A stretch of DNA of 64,000 bases from DATEUP01 sp041485285 (lineage in GTDB: Archaea; Thermoplasmatota; DTKX01; DATEUP01). Every line of letters starts with the position of its first letter. Within the stretch, counting starts at the first letter, position 1. The notes beneath the pieces are model-generated. The model was not told where the DNA came from. It did no database searches and saw nothing but the letters and a program-made list of their open reading frames with translations. The translations under genes and the position numbers were made by a program. Of the stretch, positions 24,303-33,193 are shown piece by piece. The stretch lies in NCBI GenBank assembly GCA_041485285.1, contig JBGPJF010000004.1, positions 26,396 to 90,395 on the forward strand. The letters run 5' to 3'.

Positions 24303-26753
24303 CTAGCGCGCAGCCCGGTGGCGCCGCCAGACGTAGAGGCCGACCCCCAGCACCGCTATTGAGACAATTCCGAGGAACGCGAGGCTCAGGCCCGTTAGTT
24401 CGTCCCGGGTTACAATGAGCGGGTCGGGCCCGCTCATGTCATACGCTACTAGGAGGCGAATGGCGGCTTCGCGGTGAAGTCCCTCGGCCTCCGCTTCGAT
24501 GCGAAGGTCGTAGTGGCCCCCTGGAAGAAAATTCGCGCCCTCGATGACGAAATTGCACGACCCGCCTACTGGGAGCGCCGCCGGGGTGCACGTCCCGACG
24601 AGGCCACGCGGCGCCCCGAGAAGGCGCACGGTGAGCGGGCCTCCGGCAAAGCCGTGCAAGCCGACCGCGTCGAGGGTGACGTTTGCTTGCCCATGTTCAA
24701 AAAACTGGGCGTAGCCCTGCCGCGGCGAGAGGACAAAGTCCGGGCCCGTGACGGGGCGGTAGATGGGCACCAAGGACACCGGACCTTCCACGTCTTCGAA
24801 CCGGTCGCGTGGCCCGGGGGGCGTCCACCCAACAAATGCCAACTCGCCTGCGGCGTTTGATGTAACGAGGGGCGCTTGGATGTGGTGCAGCCCGACCCCG
24901 ACCCACTCGGAGTAACTGCCCCCGTAGACCGTCCCATCGATCAAGATCCCTGGGTCAAACTGCGCGGAGGTAACCGTGAGCAGGGCTTCGAGGCGCCATG
25001 CGGGTCGGTACGCTGTCCCGGGCCCGCAGGTTACGTTGATGTCCGTGCCGAGGTCGGCCGGCCACCCGAGGAACGTCCACCGAAGGCCCTGGGGGGCCGC
25101 CGTCGGCGGCTGCGCGTGCAGGTGGAGGGTGCTACCGGCCGTGCACGCGTGGGTGGTATCGCGAAGAGCGGGGACGCCGTCAATGGTCGCGGAAGCCCCG
25201 TCGTACAAACCCCCCATTGAGATGAAGGACGTCGGCGCTAGCGTCAATTTGGCAACCCCGATTGTCTGGGGTGCACCGGGGGCTCCATCAAACACCGGGA
25301 GCCGCTGCAAGGCCGGGCCGGCGAACACCGACGAGGCAAAGTTCCCTGCAACGGCCACGGCCCCGTCCGGCATGAGCGCGACCGCCTCGACCGTGTCTAA
25401 CCCGTCGCCACCGAGGTAGGTCGATTCGTCGAGGTGGGTGCCGTCGGCGGACACACGCATTACAAACCCGTCGAAGGGGTCCAACTCGGAATCGTAGGCG
25501 CCCGGTGAGATGGGAATGAACCCGCGCGCGGTGCCGGCGATGTAAGCGGTCCCGTTGTTATCCAGCGCGAGGCCCGAGGCCGACGATCCCTCGCCGCCGA
25601 AGGTCGCGGCAAACTCGAGGCGGTCGCCTTCGGGGGCGAGCTTTGCAAGGAACAGGCCGGCGACGAGGTCCCCACCGGCAAAGGCGCCCGCGGTCTCGGG
25701 GAACGGCGCAAGGCCCGTGACTGAAATCGCACCCGCGGCGACCGCGGCGGGGATCCTTGCGGGGCTGTTCCCCGCGACGTACGCGGCTCCCGCCGCGTCG
25801 AGGGCGATTGCGCCCGCCTCCCCGCCCGCGCCACTTCCAAGCCCGGTCGAAAAGATCGCGCGAGTGCCATCGGCCGCGAGCTTGACGATGAAGATGCCCT
25901 CTCCATCTCCGCTCTGGGAGTTCGGTCCCACCGTCCAACGGAATCCGGCGAGTGAGGAGCCCGTCGCGAATGCGTTGCCGTTTGAGTCCACGGCAACGGC
26001 GGTGGCGGTGCTCAGGGGGCGCTCGAAGGCGGGTTCTTGCCAACTGGCGTTGCCGTCGAGGTACGTGGAAAAGGCGACGGAGCCACCATCCGCCGCGACC
26101 TTCATCATGAACGCGCGCTCCCCCGCGCGCCTCTCGACATCGTAGGCTCCCGGCGTTAGGGGAAACGGCTCCGCGTTCGGGAGCCCTTCTGGGTAGGTGC
26201 GCCCCACGAGGAATGCATGACCCTGGGCGTCCACCGCCAGGTCCTCCACCTCGCAGCCCGGGATCCGCGTGCTGAAGACCAGCGATGTGCCGTTGGGCGT
26301 CAACTTCGCAAGGTAGCTTCCGCCGCCGTCGTGCGAGAACGCGTTGGCGGTCGTGGGGAAGTGCGAATCCCTCGACCACCCCCCGATGTAGATGAAACCG
26401 TCGCGGTCGACGGCCGCCGAGGGTTGCCCGTCGTACCAGGAGCCGCCAATGCGGGCGACGAAATCGTAGGAGGCGCCCGAGCCGTTGATCTTGGCCACAA
26501 AAATCTGGCCGCCGCTGGTGTTGAGCGCGCCCGCGGTGGCCGAGAACGCCTCCGACAAGGTTACGCCAACAATGATCACCGCCCCATCGGGGGCCACAAC
26601 CATGTCCATAAGGCGGTCGGGGGCGTTGCCTCCGGCAAAAGCGATGTAGTGGACGGTCGCGGCCTCGGCAGGCGCGGGGACACCGACCGCGAGCAACAGG
26701 AACACCGCGGTTGAAGCGGCGGCGCGGGCGCCTCTCGAACGTCTCTGGGTCAT
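24303..26753 (-). CDS. Exported beta-propeller-repeat (SBBP) surface protein with C-terminal anchor
   Basis: An 816-aa protein. The ATG of MTQRRSRGARAAASTAVFLL is chosen because it opens a clean signal peptide ending AEA; the frame runs open upstream but with unrelated composition. Residues about 35-560 contain SBBP-type repeats (DRLMDMVVAPDGAVIIVGVT, VAVDSNGNAFATGSSLAG, GLALDNNGTAYIAGTARG). The C-terminal third has Ig-like segments, one resembling the WSDGG repeats of the neighbour (FLGWPADLG). It ends with a membrane span (LSLAFLGIVSIAVLGVGLYV) and basic tail. Probably a paralogue of the 1,415-residue protein upstream; role at the cell surface unknown. Confidence 0.88.
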   Translation of the reverse strand: MTQRRSRGARAAASTAVFLLLAVGVPAPAEAATVHYIAFAGGNAPDRLMDMVVAPDGAVIIVGVTLSEAFSATAGALNTSGGQIFVAKINGSGASYDFVARIGGSWYDGQPSAAVDRDGFIYIGGWSRDSHFPTTANAFSHDGGGSYLAKLTPNGTSLVFSTRIPGCEVEDLAVDAQGHAFLVGRTYPEGLPNAEPFPLTPGAYDVERRAGERAFMMKVAADGGSVAFSTYLDGNASWQEPAFERPLSTATAVAVDSNGNAFATGSSLAGFRWTVGPNSQSGDGEGIFIVKLAADGTRAIFSTGLGSGAGGEAGAIALDAAGAAYVAGNSPARIPAAVAAGAISVTGLAPFPETAGAFAGGDLVAGLFLAKLAPEGDRLEFAATFGGEGSSASGLALDNNGTAYIAGTARGFIPISPGAYDSELDPFDGFVMRVSADGTHLDESTYLGGDGLDTVEAVALMPDGAVAVAGNFASSVFAGPALQRLPVFDGAPGAPQTIGVAKLTLAPTSFISMGGLYDGASATIDGVPALRDTTHACTAGSTLHLHAQPPTAAPQGLRWTFLGWPADLGTDINVTCGPGTAYRPAWRLEALLTVTSAQFDPGILIDGTVYGGSYSEWVGVGLHHIQAPLVTSNAAGELAFVGWTPPGPRDRFEDVEGPVSLVPIYRPVTGPDFVLSPRQGYAQFFEHGQANVTLDAVGLHGFAGGPLTVRLLGAPRGLVGTCTPAALPVGGSCNFVIEGANFLPGGHYDLRIEAEAEGLHREAAIRLLVAYDMSGPDPLIVTRDELTGLSLAFLGIVSIAVLGVGLYVWRRHRAAR

Positions 26754-27070
26754 GACCGTCCAGCCCCGCCTCGCCCTACGATGGAGAACCTCTTGTGGGG
26801 CCACGTATTGGAATTTTCGGTATGCCCGGCTCGGCAGCGACTTCGTTTTCAATCGGGGCGCCCCCACTTTTGGCGCCCGGGGGCGTTTCGGGCGGCCTCT
26901 GCGGAGGGCCTTTTCGGGGCCCGTCCCGCAGCCACCCCCAGGGGCACCGGAAAGCGGCCGCAAAAGGGGCGGGCGGGAACACGGAATTCGAAGCGAAATT
27001 CCTCCCAAAATGGCTGGAATCTGGCCAATGATCACCTTTTTATCCAGCCCCTTTCCATCAGAAACGCGGG
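26754..27070. promoter_or_regulatory. Intergenic region between surface protein and antiporter operon
   Basis: These 317 bp hold no convincing gene. On the plus strand CTTTTTATCC at 27036-27045 is a TATA-like element centred 30 bp before the ATG at 27071 and should drive the antiporter operon without a leader. For the minus-strand surface protein, only a weak element (CGAAAATTCC, about 26811-26822) is visible. The stretch 26860-26960 is GC-rich with short inverted repeats but no clear fold. Confidence 0.4.
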
Positions 27071-27571
27071 ATGCACACTATGCCGGGGATTCTCGAAGCG
27101 GAACTGCCAGGGATCGGCCGGCGGTTCACGCTGCCCCTCGAATCGGGCGGTGAACTTGCCGTCGTCGTCCACAAGAGCGGGGACAAAGACCTCTACTTCC
27201 GCGAGCCGGGCGGCGACGACCCGATCGCCGTGGAACTCGGGGACGGCGAGGCCAAACGCCTCGCCGCGGTGCTCACGGGCGGCTTCTGGCAACCCTCCCC
27301 GATTGACATGTTCCGCGCGGCACTCGCCAAAAAAGCGGGCCTCGAAACCGTCACGGTGCTCGGCGCGTCGCCGATTGTCGGCCGGAAGATCACCGACCTC
27401 GAAATCCGCCGCCGCACGGGCTGCTCGATCGTCGCGATCCTGCGCGAGGACGGCTCGTCTTTGCCGAACCCCGCCCCCGAAACCGCGGTCGAGGCCAACG
27501 ACATCCTGGTCGTCATCGCCGACGCCGAAGGCGTCGCGAAGCTTGAGGACCTCGTCCACGCGGGCGCATGA
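27071..27571 (+). CDS. Regulatory subunit of a cation/proton antiporter (KhtT-like, RCK_C/TrkA-C domain)
   Basis: A 166-aa soluble protein. The N-terminal 80 residues form an unassigned domain (FTLPLESGGELAVVVHKSG). Residues about 87-165 are a TrkA-C/RCK_C ligand-binding domain with LGASPIVGRKITDLEIRRRT, GCSIVAILREDG and AVEANDILVVIADAEGVAKL. It precedes a CPA2 antiporter by 109 bp on the same strand, the arrangement of KhtT-KhtU potassium/proton antiporters, in which the small subunit gates transport in response to nucleotides or pH. The exact ligand is unknown here. Leaderless start from the TATA box 30 bp upstream. Confidence 0.85.
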   Translation: MHTMPGILEAELPGIGRRFTLPLESGGELAVVVHKSGDKDLYFREPGGDDPIAVELGDGEAKRLAAVLTGGFWQPSPIDMFRAALAKKAGLETVTVLGASPIVGRKITDLEIRRRTGCSIVAILREDGSSLPNPAPETAVEANDILVVIADAEGVAKLEDLVHAGA

Positions 27572-27668
27572 CCCCCGGCGGCACGCCCGCCCTCGCGCGC
27601 CCTTCGCGCGCGGAGCGCGGCTTAGCCCCTTCAACCCCCAACACCAACACGAAACAATCGGCGGCCCG

Positions 27669-27676
27669 GAGGTGAA
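27669..27676 (+). promoter_or_regulatory. Strong Shine-Dalgarno site of the antiporter gene
   Basis: GGAGGTGA four bases before the GTG of the antiporter gene. It identifies the start codon and shows that internal cistrons in this genome use SD-led initiation even though many first cistrons look leaderless. Confidence 0.65.
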
Positions 27677-27680
27677 GTAA

Positions 27681-29474
27681 GTGGCGTTCGACTTTCTCTC
27701 GCTCGCGGTCGTTACGATCGCCGCGTTCGTGGGCGCCGTCGTGGCGTCCAAGCTCGGCCAATCGGTGATCCTGGGCTACCTCGTCATCGGGATTGCCCTT
27801 GGCAACCTGAACACATGGTTTTTCCAGCCGCAGACGGGCGTGAACCTCGTCGAGTCGCCCACCGTCATCGCGCTCTCCGACCTCGGCATCGCATTCCTCC
27901 TGTTCTTCGTCGGGCTCGAGTTCTCCGTGCGGAAACTGCGCACCGCCGGCAAGCCCTCGACGATCCTCGCGTTCGTGGATTACGGCGTCCTGATCTTCTC
28001 CGGGTTCCTGGTCGGGGCCGCCTTCGGCTGGGGCCCGGTCGAGTCCCTGTTCCTCGGCGGCATCATGGCGATGTCGTCGCTCGGGATCGCGGCCAAGAGC
28101 CTCATCGACCTCAAGCGGCTCGACGGCGCGCACCCGGAGACTGAGGTGCTCCTCGGGTCGATGGTCGTCGAGAACTTCCTGTCGATGATCCTGCTCACGA
28201 TCTCCGTGGGGTGGGTCGCCGGCCAAGGCACCACCGTCGCCATCCTCCACTCCGTCCAGGGCGCCGCTATCATCTACGGCGGGTTCCTCGCGGCCGCCGT
28301 CTTCCTCACGCCGCGGCTTGCCGCGGCCCTGTCGCGGATCAAGAACGAGGAGGTGTTCGTCCTCCTCGCCCTAACGTTGATCTTCGCCTCCGCCGGCCTT
28401 GCCGTCGGCTTCGGCACGCCGTTCATCCTCGGGACGTTCTTCATCGGCATGGCCTTTTCGGAGACGAAACTCACCGACCGCCTCCAACTCAAGCTCTCCA
28501 CCTTCCGCGACGCGTTCGTGGCCGTGTTCTTCGTCCACTTCGGCATGAACATCGCCGTCGACCTCATCCCTGGCGTGTTCCCGCTCCTCATGGTCTGCGT
28601 GGTCGTCGTGCTCATCGACGAGGTGCTCATCCTCTCGGCGTTCTCCGTGCTCCTCGGCTTTGGCAAGCGCGCGGCGGTCGCCATCGGCACCGCGGCCTGC
28701 GGCCGCAGCGAGGACGCGATCATCTACGCGTCGCTCGGCTCGAACCTCAGCCGCACCGAGGGGGGCGTCACGGTGCCGGCGCTTGCCCACTCGCGCGAGT
28801 TCTTCCCGCTTGCCGGCGGGCTTGCGCTCATCACTTCGGCCATCACCCCCGTGCTCATGCGGCGCAGCGAATCGATCGCCTACGGCCTCGCGCGCTTCAC
28901 GCCGCGCTCGATGCGCTTTGGCGGCCGCGTCATCGGCGCGATCTTCGGGGAATCGATCGGACCTCGCGCGCGCTCCCACCCGGCAACGCACGGCGACCCT
29001 GTCCTGCTCGCCCTCTGCGGAGCGTACCTGGTCCTCCTCGTCCCGCTCGCGTTCTCCTCGGGGCCCGGCCACACCGTCCTTGCGCCCTTTGTCCTGCTCA
29101 TCTCCCTGTTCATCTGGCGCGAGGTGCGCATCGATGTCGAAGAGGCCGTCCCCAAGGTCGACTTCGCGCGCCTGCGCTTCCTTGTCCACGATGTCGCGTC
29201 GATCGCGCGCTACACGGCCTTCGTGGTGCTCATCCTGCTCCTGTTTGTCGACGCGGCCGCGTTCACCTTTGTCTACTCCTGGAAGTGGGCGGCCCTTGCG
29301 GGCGTCCTATGCCTGGCGGCCATTGGCCTCGCCTCCACCCGGATGATGCGCGCCATCACGCGGCCCCCGGCCCGGATGCTCGCCGACGACCTGCTCTCAC
29401 GCGCCGAACTCGAGCGCCGCCACCGCCGCCGCAGCAGGGGGGAAAGCCGATCGAGCGCCCCAAAGAATTTATGA
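27681..29474 (+). CDS. CPA2-family cation/proton antiporter (KhtU-like)
   Basis: A 597-aa integral membrane protein with about twelve spans and the CPA2 signatures ILGYLVIGIALGNLN near the N-terminus and LSDLGIAFLLFFVGLEFSV. It also has ACGRSEDAIIYASLGSNLSR in the later transport core. Likely exchanges potassium (or sodium) for protons across the cytoplasmic membrane under control of the RCK_C protein encoded just upstream. After the transport domain there are two extra hydrophobic pairs (residues about 435-465 and 515-545) and a basic C-terminus, with no RCK domain fused. The GTG start is preceded by GGAGGTGA at good spacing, a clear SD. Confidence 0.92.
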   Translation: MAFDFLSLAVVTIAAFVGAVVASKLGQSVILGYLVIGIALGNLNTWFFQPQTGVNLVESPTVIALSDLGIAFLLFFVGLEFSVRKLRTAGKPSTILAFVDYGVLIFSGFLVGAAFGWGPVESLFLGGIMAMSSLGIAAKSLIDLKRLDGAHPETEVLLGSMVVENFLSMILLTISVGWVAGQGTTVAILHSVQGAAIIYGGFLAAAVFLTPRLAAALSRIKNEEVFVLLALTLIFASAGLAVGFGTPFILGTFFIGMAFSETKLTDRLQLKLSTFRDAFVAVFFVHFGMNIAVDLIPGVFPLLMVCVVVVLIDEVLILSAFSVLLGFGKRAAVAIGTAACGRSEDAIIYASLGSNLSRTEGGVTVPALAHSREFFPLAGGLALITSAITPVLMRRSESIAYGLARFTPRSMRFGGRVIGAIFGESIGPRARSHPATHGDPVLLALCGAYLVLLVPLAFSSGPGHTVLAPFVLLISLFIWREVRIDVEEAVPKVDFARLRFLVHDVASIARYTAFVVLILLLFVDAAAFTFVYSWKWAALAGVLCLAAIGLASTRMMRAITRPPARMLADDLLSRAELERRHRRRSRGESRSSAPKNL

Positions 29475-29528
29475 GACGATTCCCGTTGCGCGGCTCCGCC
29501 TCCACGAGGCGGCCTGGCTCAATTCCGT

Positions 29529-29600
29529 GCGGCTATAGTCTAGCGGTCAGGACTGGAGCTTCCCAAGCTCTAAACCCGGGTTCAAATCCCGGTGGCCGCA
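29529..29600 (+). tRNA. tRNA-Gly (anticodon CCC)
   Basis: A full 72-nt cloverleaf can be drawn. The acceptor stem is GCGGCTA pairing with TGGCCGC plus discriminator A. The D stem is GTCT/GGAC with loop AGCGGTCA. The anticodon stem is GGAGC/GCTCT with loop TTCCCAA (anticodon CCC). The variable loop is AAAC. The T stem is CCGGG/CCCGG with loop TTCAAAT. No intron and no encoded CCA. It reads glycine GGG codons. A TATA-like AATTTATGAG at 29466-29475 overlaps the end of the antiporter gene and could serve as its promoter. Confidence 0.95.
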
Positions 29601-29640
29601 TTCCCTCTCCCCACGCGCACCGCGCGCCTCGCGAAAACGG

Positions 29641-29650
29641 AAACTATTTG
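29641..29650 (+). promoter_or_regulatory. TATA-like box for the exported protein gene at 29675
   Basis: AAACTATTTG, centred 29 bp before the GTG at 29675. It supports that GTG as the start of a leaderless message rather than any codon further upstream in the long open frame. Confidence 0.45.
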
Positions 29651-29674
29651 GGCGGATGCCCGCCTGGCATTCGC

Positions 29675-32242
29675 GTGGCAGCCACCCCCCCGAAGCGGCG
29701 AGCGCTGGCGCTTGCTGTGGCGGCGCTGGTGGCCGTGAACATTCCGTTTGCCGGCGTGCTTGCGGCCCCCGCCCCCCTTGCCGTCACGCAGGTCCCCGTC
29801 AGCCTGTGGATCCACAGCGACTACACGCTCTCGATGGCGGGCAACGCGCAGGATAACCCCGCGGCCGACAGTCTAACGACCCTTCGTACTTGGACGATGT
29901 CCGACGGGTTCCAGAAGGACGAGTGCATCGAGGGCGTCGACATCGGCGGCGGGCACGTCGGTTTCCAGGTCGAACTCCAGCTCGCATGGGCCACGGGAAT
30001 AAGTGCAACGCAAGAGCTCTCGTTCAAGGTCAAGGACGGGACGGTCGTGCTGGCAAACGGCACCTTCGGGGCCCCGCGGCCGGCGGGCTCCAACACGATT
30101 TGGAACCTCAACTTCACGGGCGAACGCAGCGGGTGCACCGTGCTGAGGGGCCACGCACTGGCCCTCGAAGTGCTTTCGACCGTCACGGCCGGGACGGCTT
30201 CCGCGACGGTTGCCAACATCCGCAACGCGCACATCGCGTTTGCCATTAGCGACCCGATCGCGCCGCTTGCCCACACGGAAAGCCCCAAGGGCCCCGCGAC
30301 CGCGTTTTACCCGAACGACATCGACGGCAACCGCGAGATCATCGTGAACGGGACGCTTGGAAACGCGTTCACCGACGCGTTCGTGTCCGCCGTGCGCCTC
30401 ACCTTCAAGGACCCCTCGGGCAACGCGGTCAACAACGCGACGGGCGTTGTCTCGAAGGACAACTGGACGTACACCTGGAGCTACCCGCGCAGCCCCGCTG
30501 GTGACTACAGCATCGCGGTCCAAGTCGAGGACACGCAGGGCCACCTGTACAACACCTCGACCGCGTTCACCTTCGTCGGCTACGGCCTGCAGATCAACGC
30601 GCAGGGGGCGGCCGGCGGGCAGGTGACCCGCTACACGACGCAAGGCGCGTGCGCCGCCTACGACCTCACCGTCACGAACATCGGGGGCGCCGCCACGAGC
30701 GTGAGCATGTTCAAGGAGACTGGCGACCCCCCGAGCTGGCACACGAACTTCACGAAGGCGACGCTCTCGCTTGACCCCGGTGAGTCGGACACCACGACGT
30801 TCAATGCGTGCCCCGACGCCCAACTTGGCCCCGGCACCTCGACCCAGATCACGGTCGTCGCGCGGGCCAACGACGACCCCCTGCAGCTGGCCAAGGACAG
30901 CCTGGAGACCACGACGATCATCGAGCGCGAGATCGAGCTCGAGATCGCTCCCCCTTCGACGACCGCCAATGTTAAGCTCGCCGGGTTTGCCACCTACGAC
31001 TTCACGATCACGAACCACGGCGGGCTCTCCACGGATGTCACCCTCAACGCCACCGCCGCGCCCTCGGGCTGGGACCGCGCGCTGAACGGCTCGGGGCTCG
31101 TCGAGGAGGCCGGCGGGTATCGCCTGCCGGGCCTTGCCGCCGGCGCTTCGGTGGTGCTCACCCTTTCCGTGCAGGCCCCGAGCGCGGCCACGCCCGACAC
31201 GACGTTCGTGTGCACCGTCACGGCAAGGTCGGTCGAGAACGCCTCGGCCGTGTCCACCTTCGTGGCGACGACCTTCCTCGTGCTCGGCATCGAAATCATC
31301 CAGACCTCGCTGCCCGTCCAGCCCGAGTCCGACCCAAACCGCGACGTGGACTATCAGTTCGAGCTCACGAACACCGACCCGCTGGCTAAGCACCTGGTCA
31401 ACAACTCGGACATCTCGGTGTCCGAGCTGGGCACGCCGCAGACCATCAAGGGCGTCGACGGCGGCGACATCACCATTTCCCCGCCCATCGACTGCTGCGA
31501 CCCGGCCACCTCGCAGGTGGTCGGCATCACCGTCACGCTGCCGGCGCACGCGCGGTCGGGCAAGTACCAATTCACGCTCTCCGTCCAGTTCGACAACGAC
31601 CCCACCCACGTCGCCACGCTGAACTTCACGCTGCTCGTGAAGCGGGTCGTCGACTACTTCCTCGTCATCGACGGCAAGCCCTCGCAGATCATCCTTAACG
31701 GCACCGGCGCGACCGTCATCCATGCGGCGATCGTGAGCCAAGGCAACGCGCCGGTCTCCGTCGAGGTCACAGGCAAGATCATGAAAGGCGATACCGAGGA
31801 CTCGTCGTGGACGCTGCGCCTGCTTGACGCCACGGGGTCGGAGCTTTCGTCCACCATCGTGCTGCAGCCGGGGGCCGAAATGCGCATCGGCATTTCGATC
31901 ATGGCCTCGAGCGCATCGCTGAACGGCGAGCACCGCGACTTCACCTTCCACATGAACGAGGCGCTGTCGTCGCGCACGCCGTGGGACCTGGCCCCGCCCG
32001 TCGACCTTGTCGTCGACCTCGACCCGGCGACCGTGTTCACCCGGATGTGGCAGCAAAACGTGCTGCTCGTCGTCATGTTTGTGCTGCTCGCGTCGGTGGC
32101 CGCCTGGATGGCCAAGCGCGCGTTGGCCGGGGGGGCCCCTGCCAAGCCCGCGCCGCCGCCAGCCCCCAAGGTCCCCGAAAAGAAGCCCGCCGCCGAGAAG
32201 GGGACGGGGACTACGTCAGCAGCTGGGCCCCCGAAGGCGTGA
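29675..32242 (+). CDS. Exported protein with repeated NEW3/CARDB-like domains and C-terminal anchor
   Basis: An 855-aa protein beginning with a GTG and a signal peptide (RRALALAVAALVAVNIPFAGV). The body is a string of beta-sandwich domains. Several resemble the NEW3/CARDB type, with phrases such as YDLTVTNIGGAATSVSM, LDPGESDTTTFNA and YDFTITNHGGLSTDVTLN. It is rich in Asn-X-Thr sequons. A membrane span near residue 800 (NVLLVVMFVLLASVAAWM) is followed by a Pro/Lys-rich cytoplasmic tail. The frame is open far upstream through the tRNA gene and antisense of the antiporter, but that part is not coding. Its 3' end overlaps map by 32 bp, convergently. Function unknown. Confidence 0.88.
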   Translation: MAATPPKRRALALAVAALVAVNIPFAGVLAAPAPLAVTQVPVSLWIHSDYTLSMAGNAQDNPAADSLTTLRTWTMSDGFQKDECIEGVDIGGGHVGFQVELQLAWATGISATQELSFKVKDGTVVLANGTFGAPRPAGSNTIWNLNFTGERSGCTVLRGHALALEVLSTVTAGTASATVANIRNAHIAFAISDPIAPLAHTESPKGPATAFYPNDIDGNREIIVNGTLGNAFTDAFVSAVRLTFKDPSGNAVNNATGVVSKDNWTYTWSYPRSPAGDYSIAVQVEDTQGHLYNTSTAFTFVGYGLQINAQGAAGGQVTRYTTQGACAAYDLTVTNIGGAATSVSMFKETGDPPSWHTNFTKATLSLDPGESDTTTFNACPDAQLGPGTSTQITVVARANDDPLQLAKDSLETTTIIEREIELEIAPPSTTANVKLAGFATYDFTITNHGGLSTDVTLNATAAPSGWDRALNGSGLVEEAGGYRLPGLAAGASVVLTLSVQAPSAATPDTTFVCTVTARSVENASAVSTFVATTFLVLGIEIIQTSLPVQPESDPNRDVDYQFELTNTDPLAKHLVNNSDISVSELGTPQTIKGVDGGDITISPPIDCCDPATSQVVGITVTLPAHARSGKYQFTLSVQFDNDPTHVATLNFTLLVKRVVDYFLVIDGKPSQIILNGTGATVIHAAIVSQGNAPVSVEVTGKIMKGDTEDSSWTLRLLDATGSELSSTIVLQPGAEMRIGISIMASSASLNGEHRDFTFHMNEALSSRTPWDLAPPVDLVVDLDPATVFTRMWQQNVLLVVMFVLLASVAAWMAKRALAGGAPAKPAPPPAPKVPEKKPAAEKGTGTTSAAGPPKA

Positions 32243-33119
32243 TCAGCACCGTGTGCTCGTGCTGGGACACGAAGCCGCTCCCCTTCTCGACGAGCACCGG
32301 GTACGCGTAGATCACGCCCGCGCTCTTCAGCAGCTTCACGCTCTTCTTGGGGTCTTTGCAGAGGTCCTTGCACCACCGCGCCGCAAACGGCAGGAAGGGG
32401 TGCGCGCGCTCGATGGCGTCCATCAGCACGGCGGCGTCGGGGTCCTTGACCTTGCGCCGCCCCTGGAACCGGTAGATGTTGCCCGGCGGGCCGTTCAGCA
32501 CCTCCCCGTCGCCGCTGGTGGCGAAGGGCTCGATGGCGAAGACCTCGTAGGCCCTTGCGACCTCCTTGCTCGTCGTCTTCACATTGGGCACCGACTTGCC
32601 CGCGTGGAGGAGGTTGCGGGCGATGAGGTGGCCCGTGAGGTTGGAGATCGGCTTGAACCCGAAGGCGCCGATCGTCTGCTCGATCGCCTCGCCCACCTTG
32701 GCAAGCTGCATGTCGGGGCCGATGGTCTCGACGCCGGCGGCAAGGGCATCGCGCGAAGCGCGGACAAGTTGGGAAAAGCGCCGGCCTCCGCCGACCTCGA
32801 CGGTGGCCGCCGAGTCCGCGGGGTACCCGTCGACGTGGGCGCCGATGTCGACCTTGTACACTTGGCCCGCCTCGAACACGCGCGCGTCGCCGATGTCCGG
32901 GGTGTAGTGGGCCGCCCAGAAGTCCGCCGACAGGTTGAGCGGGAAGGCGGGGGCGGCGCCCTCGGCTCGGATGTACCCCTCGACCTTTTCGGCCACCTCT
33001 TCCAACTTCGACCCTGGCACGCAGAGGGAGATGGCCATGTCGCGTGCGCGCGCGGTGATCTTGCCGGCCTTGCGCCACTTTTCAATGGCGTCGTCCGAGA
33101 GGGGGCCGTCCTTGGCCAT
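32211..33119 (-). CDS. map: Methionine aminopeptidase, type II
   Basis: Removes the initiator methionine from nascent proteins. The 302-aa enzyme begins MAKDGPLSDDAIEKWRKAGK. The metal ligands are in KVDIGAHVDGYPADSAATV (two Asp), NLTGHLI (His), FAIEPFAT (Glu) and SQHEHTVLI (Glu and substrate His). The insertion typical of the archaeal/eukaryal type II form is present between them. A longer frame exists upstream but starts in non-coding sequence, so this ATG is used. It converges on the exported-protein gene with a 32-bp overlap. Confidence 0.95.
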   Translation of the reverse strand: MAKDGPLSDDAIEKWRKAGKITARARDMAISLCVPGSKLEEVAEKVEGYIRAEGAAPAFPLNLSADFWAAHYTPDIGDARVFEAGQVYKVDIGAHVDGYPADSAATVEVGGGRRFSQLVRASRDALAAGVETIGPDMQLAKVGEAIEQTIGAFGFKPISNLTGHLIARNLLHAGKSVPNVKTTSKEVARAYEVFAIEPFATSGDGEVLNGPPGNIYRFQGRRKVKDPDAAVLMDAIERAHPFLPFAARWCKDLCKDPKKSVKLLKSAGVIYAYPVLVEKGSGFVSQHEHTVLITPSGAQLLT

Positions 33120-33193
33120 TGGAGTCCGGCGAGCACGAGCGTGGGGAAAAGCCCTTTGGGTCGCTTGCGCCGGCCGGTCGGGCCCCGCGCGGC

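Noticed and set aside
28211..32242. One continuous plus-strand frame of 1,343 codons
   Set aside because: It runs through an alternative frame of the antiporter gene and across the tRNA-Gly gene. Only the part from the GTG at 29675 has a signal peptide, domains and a promoter.
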